From: Akkermansia muciniphila
GTDB taxonomy: Bacteria > Verrucomicrobiota > Verrucomicrobiia > Verrucomicrobiales > Akkermansiaceae
DNA length: 64,000 nt
Reading direction: 5' to 3'
Assembly: GCA_945890645.1 (NCBI GenBank)
Contig: CAMDCV010000006.1
Span: forward strand, 1-64,000
Part shown: positions 18,962 to 28,407 of the stretch, piece by piece
How positions within the stretch are numbered: position 1 is the stretch's first letter
Layout: each line of letters begins with the position of its first letter
Position numbers and translations under genes: made by a program
Notes under the pieces: model-generated
Told to the model about the DNA's origin: nothing
Seen by the model: the letters and a program-made list of their open reading frames with translations, nothing else
The model's database searches: none

Positions 18962-20341
18962 TTACTTTTTTTGACGATCTTTGAGACGCTGGGGCGCAAC
19001 GCCGGTGAGCGGCCAATCAGGATTCTCACCGTGCGATGCTTTCATCAACTCGATCGCTTGCTCGACAATCTTCGGTTGACTCTCGGCAAGGTTTACTTTT
19101 TCGCTAGGGTCTTTGATCAAATCATAGAGCTCCAGCTTAGCTTTTGGACCGTTTTTAATTGCTTTCCATTGCAAATCTTTGCCAAATCGAACGGCTTGAA
19201 TCGGCGTGCCTTCATGCAGTTCCCAGTAAAACGAGTCGCGCGTGGGCGCAGGACCACCCTTGAAAAAAGAAACCAAAGATCGCCCATCTGTTTTGCATTC
19301 CGCAGGAATTTTTGCACCGGCCAACTCAGCGGCAGTGGGGAGAAAATCCCAAAATGCCCATGGATCATCATTCACTTTTCCTGCCGGAATCTGCCCCGGC
19401 CAACGAGCAATGGCGGCCTGACGCAAGGCTCCTTCATATAGCCCGCGCTTGAAGCCTCGCATACCGTTCGATGCCTGATCAAAAAGTTTGCCGATATCGG
19501 AATCCGGTGAAAAAGACGAACCATTGTCACCTGTAAGTATGACGATGGTTTTTTCATCGATTTTTAATTCACCCAGCAGATCCAGCAAAGCGCCAATATC
19601 GCTATCGAGTCGCGTTACTTGGGCAGCATAGGCTTTCTGTTGTTCGTTCCAGGGCTTATCTTGATAGATGCCAAGTTTGTCGATCTCGTGTTTTCCATGA
19701 GGCAAGGTAGCGGCGTAAAAGAGAAAAAATGGTTGATCCTTTTTGGCACGCACCCATTGCAAAACATCCTTCTGAATCAACTCTTGCGCATAGGTCTCTC
19801 GACCATTGGCCGTATTGCCTGCAAGCTCGATGCGTTGATCATTGCGATAGAGATAGGTGGGAAAATACGAGTGCGCGTGACGTTGACAGTTGTATCCGAA
19901 AAAATGATCGAAGCCTTGTTTCAAAGGATCGCCTGTTGTGCCGAACATGCCCATGCCCCACTTGCCCATGGTAGCCGTCGCATAGCCCTGCGGCTTGAGA
20001 ATTTCCGCAACGGTGATCGTTTGATCCGGCAGTGGATACTGACCTTCGCCTTTGGCGATTTCCCAATTTCCGCGCACAGGTGCGTGACCGCTGTGCAGCC
20101 CTGTCATGAGCGAGGTTCGACTCGGTGCGCAAACGGTCGTACCGCAATACGATTGAAGAAAACGCGTGCCCTCCCGTGCCATCTGATCAATGCGCGGCGT
20201 TTGGATCATTTTCTGACCATAACAGCCGAGATCACCTTGCGCGAGGTCATCACTCAAAATGAAAATGATATTTGGTTTCTCGGCACTTAGGCAAGGCGAG
20301 GAGAGGAAAACAAATGCCAAGATAGAAAATAACAATTTCAT
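18962..20341 (-). CDS. Secreted type I sulfatase (arylsulfatase family S1)
   Basis: The start ATG at 20341 ([20 protein letters not shown]) gives 459 aa with a signal peptide. Metal ligands appear in [12 protein letters not shown] at about 29-38. The formylglycine motif CAPSR (Cys71) is intact, so an anaerobic-type or FGE maturase is needed elsewhere in the genome. Further motifs are [22 protein letters not shown] and [15 protein letters not shown]. Such enzymes desulfate carbohydrates such as algal or host glycans. The size is typical. The gene stands alone, convergent with terC. Confidence 0.93.
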   Translation of the reverse strand: MKLLFSILAFVFLSSPCLSAEKPNIIFILSDDLAQGDLGCYGQKMIQTPRIDQMAREGTRFLQSYCGTTVCAPSRTSLMTGLHSGHAPVRGNWEIAKGEGQYPLPDQTITVAEILKPQGYATATMGKWGMGMFGTTGDPLKQGFDHFFGYNCQRHAHSYFPTYLYRNDQRIELAGNTANGRETYAQELIQKDVLQWVRAKKDQPFFLFYAATLPHGKHEIDKLGIYQDKPWNEQQKAYAAQVTRLDSDIGALLDLLGELKIDEKTIVILTGDNGSSFSPDSDIGKLFDQASNGMRGFKRGLYEGALRQAAIARWPGQIPAGKVNDDPWAFWDFLPTAAELAGAKIPAECKTDGRSLVSFFKGGPAPTRDSFYWELHEGTPIQAVRFGKDLQWKAIKNGPKAKLELYDLIKDPSEKVNLAESQPKIVEQAIELMKASHGENPDWPLTGVAPQRLKDRQKK

Positions 20342-20428
20342 GAAGAGTAAGCGCGTGAGTGATCGTGATAAAAATATAGAGCCAAGGACGTGGCAATCAT
20401 GCACCGCTGTCCTTGGCTTTCGAAAAAT

Positions 20429-22555
20429 TTAATTCGCAGGGGTTAACGTGAAATCCTTAATGGTCACGCCTTTGCTGCCCGCTAAAAGCTCGTATTGAAT
20501 CGTGTTTTTGCCTTGCACCAAAGTCAACTCAATCGGAGCTGTTGGCTGCCACATGCCGAGCGTGTAGGGCACACCGGATTCCACAGACGCGCCACCATTC
20601 GCGGACACCGTGAATTTTTGTCCGTCTTGCACTGTCGATACACGAGCCGTGAGAAGATATTTCCCGGCAGCTGGGGCATCAATCTCATACTCGGCTTTGT
20701 GTCCACCGAGCGAATGGATCTGCATGCCACCAGAGAAGCTTTTCATGGCGGCGCCTTTGCCGCTGGTTTTCACGTGCGCGACAGAGGGAATCGTGATCAC
20801 GCCGTTTTTTACCGTGATCTGAGTGTCCGATTTTGATACGGCAGCGGACTCGACTTTCTGTTCGCGTTCATTGGCTTCCGCGAGTTCCTGCCCCAAGGGA
20901 CCGAGAGCCGATGCAGACGAAGCGAGGACTTTCGATTGGTAAAGTGCGACGTTGCTCCAAAGACCACCGGCCTCTTTTTTGCGCTCGTTATAAGAAGTTT
21001 CACCGAGGATGCGGCTCACCCACTGGGCGCGCTGCACTTTCAAATATGCATCATTATGCGCACGGGCCTGAGTCTCTAACAGAAACTGCGTGCCGCTCAT
21101 CGATACCTCGTCTTTATCCCACCAACTGGCATGATAGCCTGCGCCAAGATTGACGACCCAACCCTTCGGCGTCCAGTGGCTCAAAGCAGCATGTGCTTTC
21201 TGAGTCACACCCCAGGTAGGAATGCCAAAGCTGCGCAATATGAAACGACCGAAAAACGCACGACGTCCGCAGACGCCACCATTTTTGATGATGTTCTGAT
21301 AATGGTGCTGGGTAGGAATATCATGGATGACATTTTGCGAACCATAGGGCACTTCGGTTTTGACTGCTAATACATAACGCCAACCGTAATCAGCGCTGTA
21401 GATGTGATCGGGACGATAGTTGCGCAACATGGTGCGACCCCACTGAAGAATTTCATCCGGTGCATCGCAATTTACCACATGACGGTATTCCCACACGCTG
21501 AGGTTTTTGAAGACCGGATCCAGTTCGCCATCGAGAAAGGCTTTTTCATAATGCTGATAACGTTTCACTGGATCAATCGTGGCTGGGCCGGTGGTGTCCG
21601 ACTTCGGATTGCTCTGCTCGATCGGCTTTGCGTGTTCCAACGCCGTGGCGAGAGCGAGACGCTGGAAATTTCCATCAGCGGCCTTGGGGCTGGCCTTTTG
21701 AATGGCGGTGTAAATTTCAATGGCTTTGCCATATTCCGCAAATTTTGCGCCACCAGCGATGAGCATAGCTTTCATCATGGCAGGATCATTCAGAAGCTTT
21801 TCCACAAGAGCCGCCTTGTCCGGACCCTGCGCGGCGAACGCGGCCAACTTAGCAGGCGTAGCGTCCAGCATCACCACACACTTGGTGATTTTAGCATCCA
21901 TTTTATCGCTGTTCAAAACGGGACTCATCTGTGTCATCAATTCTCTCGCCGCTGTAGTTTCTGCGGCTTTCGCATTGGCCAATGTCGCTTGCGCAGCCGC
22001 AAGTGCTTTGCGACTCTCCGCGTCACTTTTTAACGCCTGGTCCAACAGCGCCTTACGTTCGGCAAGAGCCTTGAGGCCCTCCGCTTTGTTGGCTTCCCAC
22101 TTGGCCAATTCTGCTTCCGCCGCCGCACGTGCCGCAGCGTCGCCCGCTTTCGCCAACGCAGCCTTGGAGGCAGCGATGCCTTTTTCCGCACCTCCAATCC
22201 ACTTGTCAGTGGCATGTTTGACCAAGCCTTGTGCGCTAGCCACTTTATCATTATTTTTGGATGCCGCATCGACCGCAGCGGCCGCCACTTGAACGGCATC
22301 GCGCGTTGTCTGCATGGCAGACTTTTTCTTTTCATCCAACTTTGGCAAGGATTTGATGATATCATCCTGCAACGCAGTGAGCATCGCTGTATACTCGGCT
22401 TGAAGTTTGGTTCCTTCAGCACTCAAGGTGACTGCCGGCGCGGCAGACTTGGGTTTGGCGCTCGCGACTGCTGCGCCTAAGGTCATCGCCAGGCCGCACA
22501 CTACGGCTCGTGTCATCGGTAAAATTTGCATCAATGCCATTACGGAGTAATGCAC
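20429..22555 (-). CDS. Exported transglutaminase-like protein with N-terminal coiled coil
   Basis: The protein is 708 aa from the first ATG; MTRAVVCGLAMTLGAAVASA at residues 14-33 is a plausible signal peptide, so the start could be 22516. An Ala/Lys-rich coiled coil spans about 50-235. From about 350 to 540 a transglutaminase-like domain is suggested by NGGVCGRRAFFGRFILRSFG, HAALSHWTPKGWVVNLGAGY and following Trp-rich text, with the Cys and His arranged as in that superfamily. The last ~120 residues (KAEYEIDAPAAGKYLLTARV) look like a carbohydrate-binding beta-sandwich. The family assignment is by motif only. Confidence 0.7.
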   Translation of the reverse strand: MHYSVMALMQILPMTRAVVCGLAMTLGAAVASAKPKSAAPAVTLSAEGTKLQAEYTAMLTALQDDIIKSLPKLDEKKKSAMQTTRDAVQVAAAAVDAASKNNDKVASAQGLVKHATDKWIGGAEKGIAASKAALAKAGDAAARAAAEAELAKWEANKAEGLKALAERKALLDQALKSDAESRKALAAAQATLANAKAAETTAARELMTQMSPVLNSDKMDAKITKCVVMLDATPAKLAAFAAQGPDKAALVEKLLNDPAMMKAMLIAGGAKFAEYGKAIEIYTAIQKASPKAADGNFQRLALATALEHAKPIEQSNPKSDTTGPATIDPVKRYQHYEKAFLDGELDPVFKNLSVWEYRHVVNCDAPDEILQWGRTMLRNYRPDHIYSADYGWRYVLAVKTEVPYGSQNVIHDIPTQHHYQNIIKNGGVCGRRAFFGRFILRSFGIPTWGVTQKAHAALSHWTPKGWVVNLGAGYHASWWDKDEVSMSGTQFLLETQARAHNDAYLKVQRAQWVSRILGETSYNERKKEAGGLWSNVALYQSKVLASSASALGPLGQELAEANEREQKVESAAVSKSDTQITVKNGVITIPSVAHVKTSGKGAAMKSFSGGMQIHSLGGHKAEYEIDAPAAGKYLLTARVSTVQDGQKFTVSANGGASVESGVPYTLGMWQPTAPIELTLVQGKNTIQYELLAGSKGVTIKDFTLTPAN

Positions 22556-22677
22556 GAGTTTTATCGATCATTAGGAAAATAATTCATTTTGAACACTCGA
22601 ACGAATCGTGCAAAATCACACCTTGCCAAGAAAATTACTGAACTCCGTGCACGTTCTGACATAGTGGCATCCATCAC

Positions 22678-24021
22678 ATGTCCCTCACTTCGCTCAAGCA
22701 ATCTCTCAAACAAACAATCTCACGTTGCCCAACCTGTCACTGCGATGTCCCGGGCGAAGTCTGGAAAACCACGGCCTCTCCCGCGAAAGTCTATCTCTCG
22801 CGCACTTGCCCGGCTCACGGGGAAACTACGGTCTGTATCTCCAGCGACGCACGCTTTTACTGGCTCGCTCAAGGAAACCCCGCCAACTCCTGCGGCGCCG
22901 GATGCGCCTGTGCTGCGGGCGCGGGCGGCATCGATGGCACTCTCGGGAAAAATGCCCATCCCACGGATTCGAGCACGGAGATCTTGTCCACCTGCCTGGC
23001 GCTAATCGAAATTGTCGATTCCTGCAATCTCGCCTGTCCGACCTGTTTCGCCGACTCACCCGTGGGAGCTTCGGCTGATCGACTGAAATCTCATTCGTTT
23101 GATTCTCTCGTCGCACGCATCAAAGGCGTGCTGGATCGCAAGGGCCATATCGAAATTTTACAACTATCCGGTGGCGAGCCGACCTTGCATCCAGAATTGT
23201 TTCGCTTGCTCGACTGGATTCACGATGAACCGCGTATCGATTACTGCCTCATTAATACCAACGGTGTGCGCATCGCCAAGGAGGATCATTTTCTGCAACA
23301 ACTCGGCGAACGGGCGCGACGCGGCCACTTGCAACTTTACCTGCAATACGATGGCCCGCAAGAAGCGGGCCAAAAAGAACTGCGCGGCAGCGATCTTCGC
23401 ACCATGAAACAACGTACGATGGAACGCTGCGAACAAGAACGCATTCCCTTCACCCTAGCGATGACCGTCACCGCCGATAACTTGCCGCATCTCGGCGCGA
23501 CCATCGATGTCGGTCTCGGCTTCGAGGCTTGTCGTGGAGTTTCTTTTCAGCCAATGTTTCGCTCGGGTCGCAATGGGCAAATCGAGAGCGCGATTCTCAA
23601 CACTGCCGACATCATCCTTGCCAGCGTGGCGCAATCGCAAGGGCGACTGCGTTTCGAGGACTTTACGCCCCTGCCCTGCGGTGACCCGAACTGTGCGACC
23701 ATCGGCTATTTGCTTCGCACGCCGATCGGAGTCCGCAGCATTTCTGAATTCATCGACTTCGCCAGCGTGCAGGGCTTCCTGCGCGACAAGGTCCGCTACG
23801 AACTCGCGGATCTCATCCAGTGCGGCTGCGAAAACACCGAATTAGGAGAAATTTTACACCGATTTGAAATGAAGGAAAAAGATGCGTTTCGCTTGTTCAT
23901 CAAACCGTTCATGGACTCATGGACATGGGATCAAGATCGCATCGATCGTTGCTGCACCCATGTGATTCGCCCCGATGGAAAACTGGATTCTTTCTGTCGC
24001 TATTACTCCCAACAATCGTAA
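22678..24021 (+). CDS. Radical SAM enzyme, Tes/MJ0619-like architecture
   Basis: This 447-aa protein has the radical SAM cluster CNLACPTC (Cys116, Cys120, Cys123). Upstream is a Cys-rich module: CPTCHC (17-22), then CPAHGE (44-49) and CGAGCAC (72-78). The SAM-binding region shows LQLSGGEPTLHPEL. The C-terminal part has further cysteines (PCGDPNCATIGYLL, CGCENTE, RCCTHVIRPDGKLDSFC) that could hold additional Fe-S clusters. The CxxC plus CPxHG N-terminus recalls the tetraether lipid synthase (Tes) and MJ0619 methyltransferase group. The first of four tandem small membrane genes starts 3 bases after the stop. Lipid or membrane modification is inference. Confidence 0.85.
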   Translation: MSLTSLKQSLKQTISRCPTCHCDVPGEVWKTTASPAKVYLSRTCPAHGETTVCISSDARFYWLAQGNPANSCGAGCACAAGAGGIDGTLGKNAHPTDSSTEILSTCLALIEIVDSCNLACPTCFADSPVGASADRLKSHSFDSLVARIKGVLDRKGHIEILQLSGGEPTLHPELFRLLDWIHDEPRIDYCLINTNGVRIAKEDHFLQQLGERARRGHLQLYLQYDGPQEAGQKELRGSDLRTMKQRTMERCEQERIPFTLAMTVTADNLPHLGATIDVGLGFEACRGVSFQPMFRSGRNGQIESAILNTADIILASVAQSQGRLRFEDFTPLPCGDPNCATIGYLLRTPIGVRSISEFIDFASVQGFLRDKVRYELADLIQCGCENTELGEILHRFEMKEKDAFRLFIKPFMDSWTWDQDRIDRCCTHVIRPDGKLDSFCRYYSQQS

Positions 24022-24024
24022 AAC

Positions 24025-24441
24025 ATGTTAGAACAACCACCGGAACGTTCTTCGTTAGAGATCGCAGCTGAGGCTGCCGTCGCCGCTCAGATTTCGACGC
24101 ATCGTCGTCCCCACGGGTGTTTTCGTCTCATCATCTGGTGCATGCCCACGTTTTTCTTTTATGCGTCTTTGATCGCAGTTGTCTATGCCACCAACGCCCT
24201 CTTTCGTGGCCGCAATGAATCACTCACCACCGCAGTGTTTTTCATCCTGATGCTGGGACTGACATATGGCGTGGGATTTTTCGATGGCTACTTTAGCGTC
24301 AACTCGATTGTCTCATCACCGGAACAACGACAACGCGAAATCCTCTGGCACGCCGCGAAATTCACTGCATGGCAAGTGCTGCTCATCCCGGCGATCTCAG
24401 TTCTTATATTCGGCGCCTGCATGGCGGTCGTCACGTATTGA
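24025..24441 (+). CDS. MLEQPPERS small membrane protein, copy 1
   Basis: This is the first of four tandem paralogues (138 aa). The N-terminus MLEQPPERSSLEIAAEAAVA is followed by HGCFRLIIWCMPTFFFY, a Cys-bearing first membrane segment. Two to three hydrophobic segments follow, with VGFFDGYFS between and WQVLLIPAISVLIFGAC at the end. It has no signal peptide; the charged ~35-residue N-terminus is probably cytoplasmic. The start is 3 bases after the radical SAM stop, which argues for one transcript. Function unknown. Confidence 0.82.
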   Translation: MLEQPPERSSLEIAAEAAVAAQISTHRRPHGCFRLIIWCMPTFFFYASLIAVVYATNALFRGRNESLTTAVFFILMLGLTYGVGFFDGYFSVNSIVSSPEQRQREILWHAAKFTAWQVLLIPAISVLIFGACMAVVTY

Positions 24442-24471
24442 TCGGAAATTTTTTCTCCACACAGCCGCATT

Positions 24472-24903
24472 ATGTTAGAACAACCACCCGAGCGTTCTTT
24501 GTTAGAGATCGAAGCGGAAGTAGCCGCTACTGCCCAAGCACCGCCGCAACGCAGCATTCATGGGTGTTTCCGTTTTGTCTTATGGTGCATGCCAACCCTA
24601 TTGTTTTACGTCATTCTTGCCGCAGCATTCTACGGCAACTATGTCTTCTTTCGTGAAGCTCATCTCACCACTGCATTGATTATAGCATTCACTTTCTTTG
24701 CAGGAATCACTTTTGGTATTGGTATGTTCAATGCATGTTTTTCTAAAAAAACCATCAGCTCGTCACCAGCAATTCGGCATCGCGAAATTCTCTGGTATGC
24801 TGCCGCCTTCACCGTCATGCAGTTTTGGATTATTCCCGCACTCACGGTCGTAATGATTGTTGTATGCGTGATCGTTTTTGACCAATTTGGTATCATTGAC
24901 TAG
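24472..24903 (+). CDS. MLEQPPERS small membrane protein, copy 2
   Basis: The second paralogue (143 aa) starts MLEQPPERSLLEIEAEVAAT and continues with HGCFRFVLWCMPTLLFY, three hydrophobic segments, a central GIGMFNACFSKKTISSSP, and IIPALTVVMIVVCVIVF at the end. It is closest to copy 1 and keeps the WCMP motif and the R..EILW...A element before the last helix (HREILWYAAAFTVMQ). It lies 30 bases after copy 1. Unknown family. Confidence 0.82.
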   Translation: MLEQPPERSLLEIEAEVAATAQAPPQRSIHGCFRFVLWCMPTLLFYVILAAAFYGNYVFFREAHLTTALIIAFTFFAGITFGIGMFNACFSKKTISSSPAIRHREILWYAAAFTVMQFWIIPALTVVMIVVCVIVFDQFGIID

Positions 24904-24934
24904 TGAGTGGTAATATTCTTATTCTTTATCAGTT

Positions 24935-25348
24935 ATGCTAGAACAACCTCCAGAGCGCTCCCCAATGGAAATCGAAGCCGAGATAGCGGCGCAGGCACGC
25001 AATCACCCCAAAAAGCAGTATGGCTGCATTCGTTTGGTCGTCTGGGCAATGCCCACATTTCTCTACTGGGTATTACTCATCTTTTCCATCTTTGGAACTC
25101 GCTTGCTTAACCCTCTATTGAATAAATCAGGACAAAGTGTAGTATTTTGGTTGCTCTCCATAGGACTTTTACTCGGTCTTGGATGCTACGATGCTTCTTT
25201 TACGGAATCGGTCAGGCGCGCAATGCCATCGAAACGAATCATCCGCATTTTCATTCACACATGCATTTTCAGTTTGGCGCAGGTCTTAATCGTTAGCGTG
25301 ATCTATATATCTATCATTTATATCGCGTGCAGCACTATTCTCAAATAA
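24935..25348 (+). CDS. MLEQPPERS small membrane protein, copy 3
   Basis: The third paralogue (137 aa) starts MLEQPPERSPMEIEAEIAAQ and continues YGCIRLVVWAMPTFLYWVLL. It has diverged most: Trp-Cys-Met-Pro becomes WAMP, and the middle carries LLGLGCYDASFTESV. The last helix is rich in Ile and Ser (AQVLIVSVIYISIIYIAC). It lies 31 bases after copy 2 and only 1 base before copy 4. Unknown family. Confidence 0.82.
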   Translation: MLEQPPERSPMEIEAEIAAQARNHPKKQYGCIRLVVWAMPTFLYWVLLIFSIFGTRLLNPLLNKSGQSVVFWLLSIGLLLGLGCYDASFTESVRRAMPSKRIIRIFIHTCIFSLAQVLIVSVIYISIIYIACSTILK

Positions 25349-25349
25349 T

Positions 25350-25769
25350 ATGTTAGAACAACCACCCGAACGCTCCGAATGGGAGATTCAAGCCGAGATC
25401 GCCGCCGTCGCAGAACAGCGGCCACCAGCAAATCGCGCGCACGGTTGCTTCCGCGTCATCATCTGGTGTTCGCCGGTGATTGTCGTTGGAGGAATTGCTT
25501 GGCTATTGGCTCTAATGCGAATGGGATATTCGACCTTCTTCCCAAAACAAACATTATTCTTTGTCCTCGCTCATGCTGCAACCTTTGGCATCGGCTACTT
25601 CGACGGTATGCTGTCGCGCAAGACCTTTGGCCCGACCGATCAAGAACGCCGCAGCAAGCTTCACGTCCTCGCTTTGAAATTTCTTTTATGGCAATATCAG
25701 ATCACTCCTGCACTGGGCGTATTGCTGATCGGGGGCGCTTGCATGGTCATTTATTACTCCACCTGGTAA
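25350..25769 (+). CDS. MLEQPPERS small membrane protein, copy 4
   Basis: The fourth paralogue (139 aa) starts MLEQPPERSEWEIQAEIAAV and continues HGCFRVIIWCSPVIVVGG. Conserved central text is FGIGYFDGMLSRKTFGPTDQ and the C-terminal helix is WQYQITPALGVLLIGGACMV. It begins one base after copy 3 ends and 21 bases before the Lgt-like gene. All four keep the acidic N-terminus, a HGC.R...W..P element, a G.G..D/N turn and a final helix with a Cys. Unknown family. Confidence 0.82.
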   Translation: MLEQPPERSEWEIQAEIAAVAEQRPPANRAHGCFRVIIWCSPVIVVGGIAWLLALMRMGYSTFFPKQTLFFVLAHAATFGIGYFDGMLSRKTFGPTDQERRSKLHVLALKFLLWQYQITPALGVLLIGGACMVIYYSTW

Positions 25770-25790
25770 CGTCTTCTCCTCGCCCGATTC

Positions 25791-26459
25791 ATGCATCTTC
25801 CGCTCTACCAAATTTTTGCGATTCTCGGCATCCTTGTCGGGATCGCCTTCTGGTGGCGCGCGGCGCGAACCGATTCCCAAGTTCTTTTTCTTTATGGCGC
25901 CGGGCTCATCGGTGGACTTCTCGGCGCCAAACTTGCTTATCTTCTGGCGGAAGGATGGTTATACATTGATCACCCGCAACGGATGGAGATTTGGCTCACC
26001 GGAAAATCGGTGATGGGCGCTTTACCCGGTGGCTGGATCGGAGTCGAGATCGCAAAAAAAATCCTGCACTACAATCGCATCACCGGAGACCGTTTCGCGA
26101 TCACCTTGCCGCTGCCCTTGATGCTGGGTCGCATCGGTTGCCTGCAAGCAGGTTGCTGCTTGGGTGTCATCACACCTCAGGGACGATGGCCCGCAGTGGA
26201 AGTGGAAATGGCGTTTCTCGCGCTACTACTGCTCTTGTTACTGATTCTGCGCGCCAAAAACGCATGGCCCACGCAGCACTTCCATCTTTTCCTGATCACC
26301 TATGGACTGTTTCGTTTTAGCCATGAATTCCTCCGCGCCACGCCAAAGCCTTTTTTCGGGCTGTCCGGTTACCAACTCATCGCACTCGCCACGGCGATCG
26401 CAGCAGCACTCGCGTTTCGACATCGGAGTAAGAAAACTTTCTTCCCAGGCCCTCAATGA
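25791..26459 (+). CDS. Lgt-like (prolipoprotein diacylglyceryl transferase family) membrane protein
   Basis: This 222-aa polytopic protein starts MHLPLYQIFAILGILVG. It resembles the Lgt family: GGLLGAKLAYLL, GALPGGWIGVEIAKK, and LMLGRIGCLQAGCCLGVITP, which replaces the Lgt RxGNFxNxE block with the RIGC..AGCC form of a divergent subgroup. True Lgt transfers diacylglyceryl from phosphatidylglycerol to the lipobox Cys. This subgroup is not proven to do so. Placement after the radical SAM gene and four membrane paralogues suggests a joint role with lipids. It is shorter than canonical Lgt (about 260-290 aa). Confidence 0.8.
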   Translation: MHLPLYQIFAILGILVGIAFWWRAARTDSQVLFLYGAGLIGGLLGAKLAYLLAEGWLYIDHPQRMEIWLTGKSVMGALPGGWIGVEIAKKILHYNRITGDRFAITLPLPLMLGRIGCLQAGCCLGVITPQGRWPAVEVEMAFLALLLLLLLILRAKNAWPTQHFHLFLITYGLFRFSHEFLRATPKPFFGLSGYQLIALATAIAAALAFRHRSKKTFFPGPQ

Positions 26460-26508
26460 GCAATTCTGATGATAGACAAACGCATCTTTTTGCGTATCGT
26501 TTCGTTGG

Positions 26509-28389
26509 ATGAATATAGTCTCTCGAACCATTTGGATGTCGATTCTTTCTGCTATCGCACAACCCGTGCTAGCCGTCGATTTTGTGCATGAGGTCGCGCC
26601 TTTGCTCAAAAAACATTGTGCTGAATGCCACATGGGCACCAAACACAAGGGCGGCTTCGCCATGAACACCCGCGAGGAGTTGATGACGGAAAACGACAAC
26701 GGTTTCGTGCTCGCTCTAGGCGATAGTAAAAAAAGCCTGATGATGCACCTTGTCACCTCCGATGACGAGGACGAGCGCATGCCCCCTAAGGGCGATGGCC
26801 TCAATGAAAAAGAAGTCGCCATCCTCGCCGCATGGATCAATGCTGGTGCCCCATGGGAGCCAGGCTTCACATTCAAACAAAGCGGCTACGAGCCCCCACT
26901 CAAACTAAAACGCCCGAAACTCCCTGCCGCTCAGGACAATCGCACGCATCCAATCGATCGCATCCTCGATGCGCAACTCACCAAGACCAAGGTCGCACGC
27001 CCTGCCGCGCTCGACGAAGCTGCTTTCGTCCGCCGTGCCCATCTCGATATCACCGGCCTACTGCCTTCGCCCGAGGTCCTGCAAAAACATCTCGCCGATA
27101 AGGACCCCAACAAACGCGCGAAGCTCATCCAGTCACTCCTTTCTGACAACCAAGCTTACGCGTCGCACTGGATGACATTCTGGAACGACCTCCTGCGCAA
27201 CGACTACGCTGGCACCGGATACATCGATGGCGGACGCACCCAGATCAGCCAATGGCTCTACAGCTCGCTCTACACGAACAAACCCTACAACCAATTCGCC
27301 ACCGAACTCATCGCTCCCACCAAGGAAAGCGCGGGATTCGCCAACGGCATCAAATGGCGGGGCGAAGTCAGTGCCGGACAGAAAGTGCCCATCCAATACG
27401 CTCAATCCGTCGGCCAAACATTCCTCGGCATCAACCTCAAATGCGCCTCCTGCCACGACTCCTTCACCGATCAGTGGAAACTCACTGACTCGTACGGACT
27501 CGCCGCCGCATTTTCGCCTGAGAAAATTGAAATTGCCCGTTGTGATAAACCCACCGGAAAAATTGCCGAACCCTATTGGCTCTACCCCGAGCTCGGAAAA
27601 ATCGATCCTTCAAAACCACCCGCCGAACGCCTCAAACAAGTGGCCGCTCTGACCACAATGCCCGAAAATGGTCGCTTCAGCCGCACCATCGCCAATCGCC
27701 TCTGGCATCGCCTTATGGGCCGTGGCATCGTCCATCCCGTCGATGCGATGGGCACCGAGCCATGGAACGAAGCATTGCTTGATTACCTCGCCATCTATCT
27801 GGTCGAAAATCAATACGACGTCAAAAAAGTCCTCGCTCACATCTGCGAATCACAAGCCTATCAAGCGAAAACGCAGAGACTCGTGAGCGATGACGAATCG
27901 AAGTGGACCTACGCCGGCCCCCGCGCCAAGCGCATGACGTCGGAGGAATTTGTCGATGCCCTATGGCAAATCCTCGGCACCGCTCCCGACAAAGCCCATT
28001 TCGTCCCCGCAAAAATCGAAGGCTCCCTCCGCGTTCGCGCCAGCCTTATGAAATCGGACATGCTCATGCGCTCACTCGGTCGCCCGAACCGCGAGCAGAT
28101 CGTCACCTCGCGTCCGAACGACCTCACCACACTGGAAGCGATGGACCTCAATAATGCCAATATTCTCGCAGCGAAACTCGAAAGTGGTGCCAAGCAAATC
28201 CTCGCAACGCAAGGCGCTGATTCCTCCAAACTTGTCGATTCCCTCTACCTCGCGGCACTCTCCCGCCCACCCACGGGAGAGGAAAAACAAATCTCCCTTG
28301 AAGTCCTCGGTGCCCAGCCCTCTGCGGAATCCCTTCAAGATTTCCTCTGGACCATCCTCATGCTTCCCGAATTCCAACTCATCCGCTAA
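26509..28389 (+). CDS. PSCyt1-DUF1549-DUF1553 secreted cytochrome c-like protein
   Basis: This 626-aa protein has a signal peptide (MNIVSRTIWMSILSAIAQPVLA). A planctomycete-type cytochrome domain carries CAECH (Cys37, Cys40, His41). DUF1549 follows (HPIDRILDAQL, FVRRAHLDITGLLPSPE). A second possible haem or metal motif is CASCHDSF near 310. DUF1553 fills the C-terminal half (NGRFSRTIANRLWHRLMGRG, then KRMTSEEFVDALWQILG). These proteins are widespread in PVC bacteria and pair with a DUF1501 gene, as here 18 bases downstream. Their redox or glycan role is not established. Confidence 0.93.
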   Translation: MNIVSRTIWMSILSAIAQPVLAVDFVHEVAPLLKKHCAECHMGTKHKGGFAMNTREELMTENDNGFVLALGDSKKSLMMHLVTSDDEDERMPPKGDGLNEKEVAILAAWINAGAPWEPGFTFKQSGYEPPLKLKRPKLPAAQDNRTHPIDRILDAQLTKTKVARPAALDEAAFVRRAHLDITGLLPSPEVLQKHLADKDPNKRAKLIQSLLSDNQAYASHWMTFWNDLLRNDYAGTGYIDGGRTQISQWLYSSLYTNKPYNQFATELIAPTKESAGFANGIKWRGEVSAGQKVPIQYAQSVGQTFLGINLKCASCHDSFTDQWKLTDSYGLAAAFSPEKIEIARCDKPTGKIAEPYWLYPELGKIDPSKPPAERLKQVAALTTMPENGRFSRTIANRLWHRLMGRGIVHPVDAMGTEPWNEALLDYLAIYLVENQYDVKKVLAHICESQAYQAKTQRLVSDDESKWTYAGPRAKRMTSEEFVDALWQILGTAPDKAHFVPAKIEGSLRVRASLMKSDMLMRSLGRPNREQIVTSRPNDLTTLEAMDLNNANILAAKLESGAKQILATQGADSSKLVDSLYLAALSRPPTGEEKQISLEVLGAQPSAESLQDFLWTILMLPEFQLIR

Positions 28390-28407
28390 TCTCATCCCTT
28401 TGCTCTT

